In this document: one piece after another, positions 34,646 through 42,870 of the stretch
Position numbering within the stretch: the first letter of the stretch is position 1
Layout of the letters: each line of letters begins with the position of its first letter
DNA from: Filifactor villosus
GTDB lineage: Bacteria > Bacillota > Clostridia > Peptostreptococcales > Filifactoraceae
DNA: 64,000 nt
NCBI RefSeq assembly: GCF_042652965.1
Contig: NZ_JBHSHL010000013.1
Coordinates: forward strand, 83,180-147,179
Direction of reading: 5' to 3'
Notes under the pieces: model-generated
Told to the model about the DNA's origin: nothing
Database searches by the model: none
Seen by the model: only the letters and a program-made list of their open reading frames with translations
Made by a program: the position numbers and the translations under genes

Positions 34646-35671
34646 GTGAAGGATTTTTTTCAGATTCAAAAAATACTGGTTCCCGAAATTTTGCAGGAGA
34701 TGGAACTGCGTTATGATATTCTCAAAGAAATAGAACTGTGCGAAGTCATAGGGCGTAGGAGTTTAGCTCAAAAGCTGGACTTATCCGAGAGAGTGGTTCG
34801 TGCCGAGGTGGATTTTCTTAAAGAAGCGAAGTTGATTGAGGTGTTCAGCCACGGTATGAGTTTGTCATCGACCGGGGAGGAGCTTTTGGAGGCGACAGAG
34901 CCCTACATCTCGAAGATCAGAGGTCTCCACCATTTGGAGAAGAAGCTCCAAGCCTATTTGGGTATCAAAAAAGTCCTGATCAGCCTGACCTTTCCCGATG
35001 AGAACTTAAATCTAACTGAATTGGGACGAACGGCGGCGAGACACATCGTTCAATCGCTTAAACAATGCAGGATTTTGGGTATCACGGGCGGAAGCACCAT
35101 GTATCATGTGGCACAGGCGATGAAGGTGCAATCCAGACCGTCGGAAGTCATGGTCGTCTCTGCTAGAGGGAGTCTGAGGAGCAATTATGAGACCCAGGCG
35201 AGCAATGTCGTGGCCATCGTTGCGGAAAAACTCAAGAGCAACTATGAACTGCTCCAGCTTCCGGACAATATCGACCGGGAGATCGCGGATGAACTGCTCA
35301 AGGAAACTTCTTTGGAAAAAACTCTTCAAGTGATCGACAACATTGACTGTTTGGTATTCGGAATAGGAAATGCCGACGATATGGCCAAGAGACGTAACCT
35401 TTCGCAGGAGCAATGCGATCTTCTGGGTGAGAGGAAGGCTGTGGCGGAATCCTTCGGATTCTATTTCAATCTTTCGGGAGAGATCGTCTATGAGAGCAGC
35501 ACCTTGGGTATCAAACTTTCAAAGTACAAGCAAATGAGTAACATCATAGGTGTAGCTGCCGGAGAGAGAAAGGTGGAGGCGATCCGTGCCATCTCCGGGA
35601 TCAATCCGAGCTTGACCCTCGTCACGGACTCGGATACGGCAAATCGCATTTTGGAAACGGGTAAGAAATAA
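34646..35671 (+). CDS. cggR: Central glycolytic genes regulator CggR (SorC family)
   Basis: Represses its own operon (gap to eno) in the absence of glycolytic flux; fructose-1,6-bisphosphate is the inducer. 341 residues: an N-terminal winged-helix domain (about 1-85, with SLAQKLDLSERVVRAEVDFL) and a C-terminal sugar-binding domain. The latter begins EKKLQAYLGIKKVLI and carries GITGGSTMYHVAQAM (phosphate-binding loop), VVSARGS, FGIGNADDMAKRR and GVAAGERKVEAI. The start is GTG 34646 after AGAAGGG. It is the first gene of the glycolytic cluster and has its own operator directly upstream. Confidence 0.93.
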   Translation: MKDFFQIQKILVPEILQEMELRYDILKEIELCEVIGRRSLAQKLDLSERVVRAEVDFLKEAKLIEVFSHGMSLSSTGEELLEATEPYISKIRGLHHLEKKLQAYLGIKKVLISLTFPDENLNLTELGRTAARHIVQSLKQCRILGITGGSTMYHVAQAMKVQSRPSEVMVVSARGSLRSNYETQASNVVAIVAEKLKSNYELLQLPDNIDREIADELLKETSLEKTLQVIDNIDCLVFGIGNADDMAKRRNLSQEQCDLLGERKAVAESFGFYFNLSGEIVYESSTLGIKLSKYKQMSNIIGVAAGERKVEAIRAISGINPSLTLVTDSDTANRILETGKK

Positions 35672-35707
35672 ACTACAATATATTATTTTTTTAGGAGGAA
35701 GTTGAAG

Positions 35708-36724
35708 ATGAAAGTCGGAATTAACGGATTTGGAAGAATCGGTAAAAACGTATTGAGAGCATACTTTGAAAACGGAGGGAAAGATGCTTTCGGCTATGAG
35801 ATCGTAGCAGTCAACAACAGAAAAGAAGCAAAGACCTTGGCTCATCTTTTCAAGTATGATTCGGTATTTGGAACTTATCAGGGAGAAGTGGAAGCGGTAG
35901 GTGACGACAAATTAGTCATCGATGGACATGAGATCCTCTTGTTTGAAGAGAGAGATCCTGCAAATGCACCTTGGGGCAAGTTGGGTGTGGAGATCGTTAT
36001 TGAATCCACAGGAAAGTTCAACAACAAAGAAGATGCATCCAAGCACATCGATGCAGGTGCGAAAAAAGTTATTTTGACAGCACCCGGAAAGAATGTAGAC
36101 GGAACCTTTGTAGTGGGAGTAAACTGCCACGACTACGATCCGGAAAAACATCATGTGATCTCCAACGCGTCTTGTACGACCAACTGCCTTGCTCCCTTTG
36201 CAAAGGTGGTAGATGAGAAGTTTGGGATCGTAAAAGGTTTGATGACCACCGTTCATGCTTATACCAATGACCAAAACATCCTCGATAAGAGACATAAGGA
36301 CCTTAGACGTGCAAGAGCGGCGGCGCTTTCGATCATTCCTACGACGACGGGAGCTGCAAAGGCGGTTTCTTTGGTACTTCCCCAATTGGAAGGAAAACTA
36401 AACGGATTTGCTATGAGGGTACCGACACCGACGGTCTCCGTTGTAGATCTGACGGTGGAGCTTTCCAAAGAAGCGACTGTAGAAGAGATCAACAAGGCTT
36501 TTGAAGAAGCATCCAAGAACGAATTGAAAGGGATTCTCGGATACAGCGATGAGCCGTTGGTATCTGTCGATTATACCAAGGATAAGCGTTCCTCCATCGT
36601 AGACGGGCTCTCCACCATGGTGATGGGCAAGAATATGGCGAAGATTGTAGCTTGGTATGACAACGAGTGGGGATACTCCAACCGTGTACTTGATTTGACA
36701 AAGATCGTCAACGAGAAGAAGTAA
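35708..36724 (+). CDS. gap: Glyceraldehyde-3-phosphate dehydrogenase
   Basis: Oxidises glyceraldehyde-3-phosphate to 1,3-bisphosphoglycerate. 338 residues. The dinucleotide motif NGFGRIG is at 6-12 and the catalytic cysteine is in SNASCTTNCLAPF. TVHAYTNDQ and WYDNEWGYSNRVLDL complete the signature. The residue that usually fixes NAD preference (Asp in VNDL) is Asn37 here, followed by Arg38 (AVNNRKEAKTLAHL), so NADP use should be considered. ATG 35708 follows AGGAGG (35693-35698); the track-like TTG 35702 is not needed. A terminator lies between gap and pgk. Confidence 0.96.
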   Translation: MKVGINGFGRIGKNVLRAYFENGGKDAFGYEIVAVNNRKEAKTLAHLFKYDSVFGTYQGEVEAVGDDKLVIDGHEILLFEERDPANAPWGKLGVEIVIESTGKFNNKEDASKHIDAGAKKVILTAPGKNVDGTFVVGVNCHDYDPEKHHVISNASCTTNCLAPFAKVVDEKFGIVKGLMTTVHAYTNDQNILDKRHKDLRRARAAALSIIPTTTGAAKAVSLVLPQLEGKLNGFAMRVPTPTVSVVDLTVELSKEATVEEINKAFEEASKNELKGILGYSDEPLVSVDYTKDKRSSIVDGLSTMVMGKNMAKIVAWYDNEWGYSNRVLDLTKIVNEKK

Positions 36725-36808
36725 GCAACGCAGATGTTTGAATAAAATGACATAGTTGACATGGATCGGCTTCGTGGATGCTTGCGAAAAAAGAATTGAA
36801 TTTTGTCA

Positions 36809-36845
36809 AACAGCCCATGCAAATCCTTTGTATGGGCTGTTTTTA
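36809..36845 (+). terminator. Intra-operon terminator between gap and pgk
   Basis: AACAGCCCAT (36809-36818) pairs with ATGGGCTGTT (36832-36841), followed by a T-run. It lies 18 bp before the pgk start and only 6 bp before its AGGAGG ribosome site. It would reduce transcription of pgk and later genes relative to gap unless read through. Confidence 0.8.
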
Positions 36846-36862
36846 TCAATAGGAGGATAAGA

Positions 36863-38059
36863 ATGTCAATGTTAAACAAAAAAAGCGTTCAGGATTTGGA
36901 TGTGGCAGGAAAAAAGGTAATTGTACGTTGTGATTTCAATGTTCCTATGAAGGACGGAAAGATCACTGATGACAGAAGGATTGTATCGGCCCTTGATACA
37001 ATCAAGTATCTGTTGCAACAAAATGCAAGGGTGATTTTGATGTCGCACTTGGGAAGACCGGACAAAAAATACGATCCGACTTTTACACTGAAACCGGTGG
37101 CGGAGCGATTGTCCGAACTCTTGGGCAAGAAGGTCGAACTTGCCGAAGACGAAACTGTAGTGGGAGAAAACGCACGAAGATTGACAAAGGATATGAAGGA
37201 TGGCGATGTAGTTCTGCTTGAAAATGTCCGCTTTGTAAAGGGGGAGACCAAGAATGATCCCGATTTTGCCAAGGAGCTTGCTTCTCTTGCCGATTTGTAT
37301 GTAAACGATGCCTTCGGGACCGCTCACAGAGCGCACTCTTCCACTGCCGGGATTGCAGACTACCTTCCTTCGGCAATGGGCTTTTTGATCGAAAAAGAGG
37401 TCTGTGTGATGGGAAGAGCTTTGGAGGCCCCCGACCGACCCTTTGTTGCGATCTTGGGAGGAGCCAAGGTGTCCGATAAAATCAGCGTAATCGAAAACCT
37501 CTTGGACAAAGTAGATTCGCTTATCATCGGTGGAGCGATGGCCTTTACTTTCGAGAAGGCCCTTGGAAGAAACACGGGTTCTTCCAAGGTGGAAGAAGAC
37601 AAGGTCGAAGTTGCAAAACAGCTTTTGGACAAGGCGCAGGAGAAGAAGGTCAACATCCTGCTTCCTCTGGATTACCATGCTACAACGGAGTTCAGCGAGG
37701 AAGCCGCCTCTATGATGACAAAGGACTCCAATGTTCCGGACGGATATATGGGACTTGATATCGGAGAAAAGACCGTGGCTGAATTCGAGAAAGTTTTGAA
37801 GAACGCCAAAACCGTCGTTTGGAACGGACCTATGGGAGTCTTTGAGATGGATAAGTATGCAAAGGGTACAAAGGCAGTTGCCGAAATCCTCTCCAAGCTT
37901 GATGCGGTTACAATCGTAGGTGGAGGAGATTCTGCAGCAGCTGTCGAAAAGCTTGGATATGCAAACAGCATTACTCATATTTCCACGGGCGGAGGAGCTT
38001 CTCTTGAGTTCTTGGAAGGAAAGGTATTGCCCGGTATCGATGCCATCGACAACCGGTAG
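36863..38059 (+). CDS. pgk: Phosphoglycerate kinase
   Basis: Forms ATP from 1,3-bisphosphoglycerate. 398 residues, full length: VIVRCDFNVPMKDGKI at the N-terminus, SHLGRPD, NVRFVKGETKNDPDFAKELA, split as one region, VNDAFGTAHRAHSS, ILGGAKVSDKISVI, WNGPMGVFE, and the nucleotide loop VGGGDSAAAVEKLG. The ATG at 36863 follows AGGAGG; the longer reading from 36803 runs through the terminator hairpin and is rejected. It is 12 bp from tpiA. Confidence 0.96.
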   Translation: MSMLNKKSVQDLDVAGKKVIVRCDFNVPMKDGKITDDRRIVSALDTIKYLLQQNARVILMSHLGRPDKKYDPTFTLKPVAERLSELLGKKVELAEDETVVGENARRLTKDMKDGDVVLLENVRFVKGETKNDPDFAKELASLADLYVNDAFGTAHRAHSSTAGIADYLPSAMGFLIEKEVCVMGRALEAPDRPFVAILGGAKVSDKISVIENLLDKVDSLIIGGAMAFTFEKALGRNTGSSKVEEDKVEVAKQLLDKAQEKKVNILLPLDYHATTEFSEEAASMMTKDSNVPDGYMGLDIGEKTVAEFEKVLKNAKTVVWNGPMGVFEMDKYAKGTKAVAEILSKLDAVTIVGGGDSAAAVEKLGYANSITHISTGGGASLEFLEGKVLPGIDAIDNR

Positions 38060-38071
38060 ACGGAGGACGAT

Positions 38072-38818
38072 ATGAGAAAAAAAATCATTGCAGGAAACTG
38101 GAAGATGAATAAAAATCTGAAAGATAGCCTTGACTTCGTTAAGGAATTGGAAACACATTCTCTCGATGAAAGTGTAGAGACTGTTCTCTGTGCTCCCTTC
38201 CATGTACTCTACGAGCTTGGAAAAGCCTCAAAACATATGGTGACGGGAGCGCAAAATATGCACTACGAAGATGACGGAGCTTACACGGGAGAACTTTCTG
38301 CTACGATGGTCAAGGATACCGGAGCAAGCTATGTGATCTTGGGCCATTCCGAGCGAAGACAGTATTTTTTCGAGACTGATGAAGTGGTGAACAAAAAGGT
38401 CAAGAAGGCCTTGGCCTCCGACCTCATCCCCATCCTCTGTGTAGGAGAAACCTTGGAAGAAAGAGAAGGAGAACGGTTGTGGACCGTCATCTCCGAGCAG
38501 GTACAAAAAGGGATGAAGGATCTGAGTGCGGATCAGGCAAAAAAAGTAGTCATCGCCTATGAACCCATATGGGCGATCGGAACGGGAAAAACTGCGACAA
38601 GCAAGGAAGCCAACGATATGACCGTGTTTATCCGGAAAGAGATTGAAAAAATGTTTGGCGAAGTTGCCAAGGAGGTGTCCATCCTCTACGGAGGTTCGGT
38701 CAAGCCCGAGAATATCAGAGAGATCATGGCACAATCCGATATCGACGGAGCCTTGGTCGGAGGAGCGGCCCTCAAGGCGGACTCTTTTGTGAAGTTGGTA
38801 AATTATAAGGAGATTTGA
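38072..38818 (+). CDS. tpiA: Triosephosphate isomerase
   Basis: Interconverts dihydroxyacetone phosphate and glyceraldehyde-3-phosphate. 248 residues with the substrate Lys in AGNWKMNKN, the electrophilic His in LGHSERRQYF, the catalytic Glu in AYEPIWAIGTGKTA and the phosphate loops ILYGGSVKPENI and GALVGGAAL. Unlike the usual product it has no extra domain. ATG 38072 after CGGAGG; the stop is 3 bp before the gpmI start. Confidence 0.96.
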   Translation: MRKKIIAGNWKMNKNLKDSLDFVKELETHSLDESVETVLCAPFHVLYELGKASKHMVTGAQNMHYEDDGAYTGELSATMVKDTGASYVILGHSERRQYFFETDEVVNKKVKKALASDLIPILCVGETLEEREGERLWTVISEQVQKGMKDLSADQAKKVVIAYEPIWAIGTGKTATSKEANDMTVFIRKEIEKMFGEVAKEVSILYGGSVKPENIREIMAQSDIDGALVGGAALKADSFVKLVNYKEI

Positions 38819-38821
38819 TTT

Positions 38822-40342
38822 ATGAGAAAACCTGTGGCACTCATCATCTTGGATGGAGTGGGAATTACAGATAAAAAAGAAAACAATGCCTTCTATATGG
38901 CAAACAAGCCCTACCTGGACTACCTCTTTGAGGAATATCCCCATACCCTTGTCGGAGCGAGCGGCGAAGATGTGGGCTTGCCGGACGGACAGATGGGTAA
39001 CTCGGAAGTAGGACATCTGAACATAGGAGCGGGAAGGATCGTCTATCAGGAACTGACAAGGATCACCAAGGAGATCAAAGAAGGGAACTTCTTTCAAAAC
39101 GAGGTCCTGTTGAAGGCGATGGAAAACGCAAAGAAGGAAGGTTCCGCCCTTCATCTGATGGGTCTGCTCTCCGACGGCGGAGTGCACTCCCATATTTCTC
39201 ACTTGAAGGGGCTTATTGCAATGGCGAAGAAAAACGGAGTTCAAAACGTTCTTGTACACTGCTTTATGGATGGACGCGATACCCCTCCCGACAGCGGAAA
39301 GGGCTATATCGAAGACTTGGAGAACTATATGGCCGAGCATAAGATCGGAAGGATCGCGACCATATCGGGAAGGTACTACGCCATGGACAGGGACAAGAGG
39401 TGGGAGAGGGTCGAAAAAACTTATGCGGCCGTTGTGAGAGGAGAGGCTCCTCATTTTGCCTGTGCAGCGGATGCGATGAGCTCCTCTTATGAGGCGGGGG
39501 TTACCGATGAGTTCGTCCTTCCCTGCACCGTCGGAGACATAAGACCTTTGGAGGCGGAGGATAGCGTTGTGTTCTTCAACTTCCGTCCCGATCGGGGAAG
39601 GGAGCTTACAAGGACCATCGTGGATCCGGAATTCCATGAATTTGAAAGGACACCCGTGCTCCCCTACTTTGTTACGATGACTCTCTACGATGCGACGATC
39701 CCCAATGTCAATGTTGCTTATCTTCCTCAGACCTTGACCAACACTTTTGGGGAATATATTTCAAATTGCGGACTTTCCCAACTTCGGATCGCCGAAACGG
39801 AAAAATATGCCCATGTCACCTTCTTCTTCAACGGAGGACGGGAAGTATCCTATGAGAAGGAAGATAGGATCCTGGTCGCTTCTCCCAAGGTGGCGACTTA
39901 CGATCTCAAGCCGGAGATGTCCGCCTATGAGGTGACGCAAAGATTGGTGGAAGACCTCGATAGAGATCCAAAGGATGTTATCATATTGAACTACGCAAAC
40001 GGAGATATGGTAGGTCATACGGGAGTTTTGGAGGCGGCGGTGAAGGCTGTCGAAGCCGTGGATGCCTGCTTGAATCGTGTGATACCTAAGGTTTTGGAAC
40101 TGGGGGGAGTTTGCCTTATCACCGCCGATCATGGAAATTGTGATGAGATGAAGGATGAAAACGGAAAACCCTTTACTGCACACACGACCAATCCCGTTCC
40201 CTTCATCTATGTGGATGACAGGAATAAGGATGCGAAGCTTGTTCAAGGCGGAAGGTTGTGCGACTTTGCGCCGACGATGCTGGAACTCCTAGATCTTCCT
40301 CAACCGAAGGAGATGACGGGGACCTCCCTGATTGTAAAGTAG
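38822..40342 (+). CDS. gpmI: 2,3-bisphosphoglycerate-independent phosphoglycerate mutase
   Basis: Interconverts 3- and 2-phosphoglycerate with two Mn ions. 506 residues of the alkaline-phosphatase fold. Metal motif LIILDGVGI is at the start, the phosphoserine is in DGQMGNSEVGHLNIGAGR, HCFMDGRDTPPDSG and GRYYAMDRDKRWER bind substrate, and FFNFRPDRGRELTR follows. NYANGDMVGHTG and ITADHGNCDEM bind the second metal. ATG 38822 follows AAGGAG; spacing to tpiA is 3 bp, so the two are coupled. Confidence 0.96.
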   Translation: MRKPVALIILDGVGITDKKENNAFYMANKPYLDYLFEEYPHTLVGASGEDVGLPDGQMGNSEVGHLNIGAGRIVYQELTRITKEIKEGNFFQNEVLLKAMENAKKEGSALHLMGLLSDGGVHSHISHLKGLIAMAKKNGVQNVLVHCFMDGRDTPPDSGKGYIEDLENYMAEHKIGRIATISGRYYAMDRDKRWERVEKTYAAVVRGEAPHFACAADAMSSSYEAGVTDEFVLPCTVGDIRPLEAEDSVVFFNFRPDRGRELTRTIVDPEFHEFERTPVLPYFVTMTLYDATIPNVNVAYLPQTLTNTFGEYISNCGLSQLRIAETEKYAHVTFFFNGGREVSYEKEDRILVASPKVATYDLKPEMSAYEVTQRLVEDLDRDPKDVIILNYANGDMVGHTGVLEAAVKAVEAVDACLNRVIPKVLELGGVCLITADHGNCDEMKDENGKPFTAHTTNPVPFIYVDDRNKDAKLVQGGRLCDFAPTMLELLDLPQPKEMTGTSLIVK

Positions 40343-40362
40343 GAAGAGAGACTTTGAGGGGA

Positions 40363-40478
40363 CAATGCTGTCATCCGACAAAAATAAGGCTATATCTATT
40401 CTGTGATCACAAAGACCCGCCTTGTCTTCTGTTGAGTACAAATTGTTGGTGTCAATCATTTGAATGAATAACAGTACT
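40363..40478 (-). repeat. Dispersed intergenic repeat, family A
   Basis: CTATATCTATTCTGTGATCA, CTTGTCTTCTGTTGAGTACA and CAATCATTTGAATGAATAAC match the reverse strand of family A. It separates gpmI from eno, so eno may be driven by read-through across a folded repeat or by a separate promoter not evident to me. Confidence 0.65.
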
Positions 40479-40615
40479 AAAATATAGAAGAGATAGGCTC
40501 ATCAAAGACTTCGACCGCAGAATGGAGCATAGGGCAGTTTAAAAAGAGAAGAGCATAAGCTCGATATAGGTAAAAGAAGATAAAATCAAACCATATCCCG
40601 GAAGGAGAATGTATT

Positions 40616-41908
40616 ATGTTTATTACAGATGTATATGCAAGAGAGATTTTGGATTCCAGAGGAAATCCCACGGTAGAAGTTGAAGTGACCCTGGAATCCG
40701 GCGTGATCGGCAGGGCGGCAGTTCCGTCGGGAGCATCCACAGGTATTTATGAAGCAGTCGAATTGAGAGACGCAGACAAGGGTAGATACCTTGGAAAAGG
40801 AGTTTTGAAGGCGGTGGAAAACGTCAATGAGATTATCGCGCCTGAATTGGAAGGCTTCAACGTCTTTGATCAGATCGGCATCGATGAGACTATGATCGAA
40901 CTCGACGGGAGCGAAAACAAGGGAAAACTGGGAGCCAACGCGATCCTTGGAGTATCCATGGCAGTTGCGAACGCTGCTGCAAACGAACTGGGACTTCCTC
41001 TCTACCAATATCTGGGCGGAGTAAACGCCAAGACCCTTCCCGTTCCAATGATGAACATCCTGAACGGAGGTCAGCACGCGGACAACAATGTCGACATCCA
41101 AGAATTTATGGTTATGCCTGTCGGAGCGGATTCCTGGAAGGAAGCACTCAGAATGGGAGCGGAGATCTTCCACGCACTTAAATCCGTTTTGAAGGCGAAG
41201 GGACTAAATACTGCTGTAGGAGACGAGGGAGGCTTTGCGCCCAACCTTTCGTCCAACGAAGAAGCCCTGTCTTCGATCGTAGAGGCGATTGAAAAAGCAG
41301 GATACAAGCCGGGAGAAGAAGTTCGTATCGCTATGGACGCTGCGGCATCTTCTTTCTACGATGCGGACAAGAAGAAGTATGTGCTCAGCGGAGAAGGCAA
41401 GGAATGGACATCGGAAGAAATGGTTGCCTTCTATGAGAGAATGGTTGAGAAATATCCCATCATTTCGATTGAAGACGGTTTGGATGAAAACGACTGGGAC
41501 GGTTTCAAATTGATGACGGAGAAATTGGGAGATAAGATCCAGATCGTCGGAGATGATCTCTTTGTGACCAACACAAAAAAATTGAAAGAAGGGATCGAAA
41601 AAGGAATTGCAAACTCCATCCTGATCAAGCTGAACCAGATCGGAACTATCACCGAGACCTTAGACGCCATCGAAATGGCAAAAAGAGCGGGATATACCGC
41701 GGTGGTATCTCACCGTTCGGGAGAAACCGAAGATACAACAATCGCGGACTTGGTCGTTGCGACAAACGCAGGGCAGATCAAGACCGGTGCGCCTTCGAGA
41801 ACCGATCGTGTTGCCAAGTACAACCAGTTGATTCGTATTGAAGAAGACCTGATCGGGATCTCCAAGTATCCCGGAATGTCTGCCTTCTACAACATAAAAT
41901 CAAAATAA
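40616..41908 (+). CDS. eno: Enolase
   Basis: Dehydrates 2-phosphoglycerate to phosphoenolpyruvate. 430 residues, full length: YAREILDSRGNPTVEVEV, PSGASTGIYEAVELRD, NGGQHADNNVDIQEFM, GDEGGFAPN, SIEDGLDENDWDGF and the signature LIKLNQIGTITETLDAI followed by SHRSGETED. ATG 40616 after AAGGAG. Also moonlights on the surface of many Gram-positive bacteria, but nothing here shows that. It ends the glycolytic cluster, with a strong terminator downstream. Confidence 0.97.
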   Translation: MFITDVYAREILDSRGNPTVEVEVTLESGVIGRAAVPSGASTGIYEAVELRDADKGRYLGKGVLKAVENVNEIIAPELEGFNVFDQIGIDETMIELDGSENKGKLGANAILGVSMAVANAAANELGLPLYQYLGGVNAKTLPVPMMNILNGGQHADNNVDIQEFMVMPVGADSWKEALRMGAEIFHALKSVLKAKGLNTAVGDEGGFAPNLSSNEEALSSIVEAIEKAGYKPGEEVRIAMDAAASSFYDADKKKYVLSGEGKEWTSEEMVAFYERMVEKYPIISIEDGLDENDWDGFKLMTEKLGDKIQIVGDDLFVTNTKKLKEGIEKGIANSILIKLNQIGTITETLDAIEMAKRAGYTAVVSHRSGETEDTTIADLVVATNAGQIKTGAPSRTDRVAKYNQLIRIEEDLIGISKYPGMSAFYNIKSK

Positions 41909-41932
41909 AATAAAAGCCTTACAAAAACAAGG

Positions 41933-41978
41933 AGCATTGCAAAGTGATGAAAGCAAGATCATTTTGCAATGCTTTTTT
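41933..41978 (+). terminator. Rho-independent terminator after eno
   Basis: AGCATTGCAAAGTGAT (41933-41948) pairs with ATCATTTTGCAATGCT (41958-41973) with one G-U pair, then TTTTTT. The longest terminator stem in the window. Confidence 0.9.
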
Positions 41979-42064
41979 CGTGTTGTTATGCGATGACTTA
42001 TACCATTCTCCGTTTCATACATCCTCCGCTGCTCCAATGTAATCCGACTTCGGAACGGTGACTT

Positions 42065-42179
42065 ATACTATTATTCTTTTGAGTTGTAGATATAAACAAC
42101 CTGTGACCCATAGAAGATAAAACAAGTTTTCGTGGGTAGAAAAACAGATATATCTATACTTCTATGGAAAAATAGTATT
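42065..42179 (+). repeat. Dispersed intergenic repeat, family A (reference copy)
   Basis: ATACTATTATTCTTTTGAGT at the left, ATAAACAACCTGTGACCCAT and AGATATATCTATACTTCTAT inside, GGAAAAATAGTATT at the right. One of the best-preserved copies, in the 962-bp gap between eno and the giant adhesin gene. Confidence 0.88.
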
Positions 42180-42400
42180 ATGTCATTCTTTGTTTAATGC
42201 TATTACCTGTTGCATTGCCCGGTTATCCGTATGGGTGTTTTTTACACAAGATTCGGGGATGAAAGTGAAAAACACAGTATTTCGGTTCCGAATAAATCAA
42301 ATCTTTTGATAACGACCGTTCCAATGAGTACCCCTGTTACACGAATCCGTTATTGTCGTTGTCATCCGATAATCACTTATTGAAACTCTTCATGGAAGAG

Positions 42401-42487
42401 CAGTATATTCATTTCTGAACACAAAAAACGTTTAAGAACCATAGGAAACAGGGTATTGATATCAAGGGGTCAAAAAGGTGATACTGT
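42401..42487 (-). repeat. Family A repeat, diverged
   Basis: AACACAAAAAACGTTTAAGA and AGGGTATTGATATCAAGGGG, ending GATACTG. Weak but aligned with reverse-oriented copies. Nothing else is recognised between 42180 and the promoter at 42762. Confidence 0.45.
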
Positions 42488-42761
42488 TAAGCTGTTTTTC
42501 GTAACTGTGAATACGCCGTGCAAAGGCGAGAGTTCCCTTTTTAAGATGTTCAAGAATGTTCCCGTCGATATGAAATAGATTGCATATGTGTATTTCGAGT
42601 TATGAGGTATTACCCTGTATCTTCGCTTTTATCGAACTCGGATACTGAGGTTTTCGCAGATTTTTTTCTCTATTGAGAACAAAGGAAAACGTTTGTATTT
42701 TTAATGGGGAGAGCAGTATGTTAAAAAAATGTTACAGTTTTATGAAAAAGAAGTTCTATAA

Positions 42762-42790
42762 TTGAAAATTGTAAAAAAAGTAAGTATAAT
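42762..42790 (+). promoter_or_regulatory. Consensus promoter of the giant adhesin gene
   Basis: TTGAAA (42762-42767), exactly 17 bp, TATAAT (42785-42790). Predicted 5' leader about 74 nt, ending in AAGGGGG before the ATG at 42871. A long AT-rich stretch (42700-42760) precedes it. Confidence 0.82.
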
Positions 42791-42870
42791 GATTAGCGAA
42801 GAAATTAAATTAAACCAACGAGGTTTGGAATATATTACGTTTTAAATAAACAAAAATAAGGGGGACCGGT

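Noticed and set aside
36872..38203. 443-codon minus-strand frame opposite pgk
   Set aside because: Shadow of pgk and tpiA.
38228..39637. 469-codon minus-strand frame opposite tpiA/gpmI
   Set aside because: Shadow of real enzymes with full sets of catalytic motifs on the plus strand.
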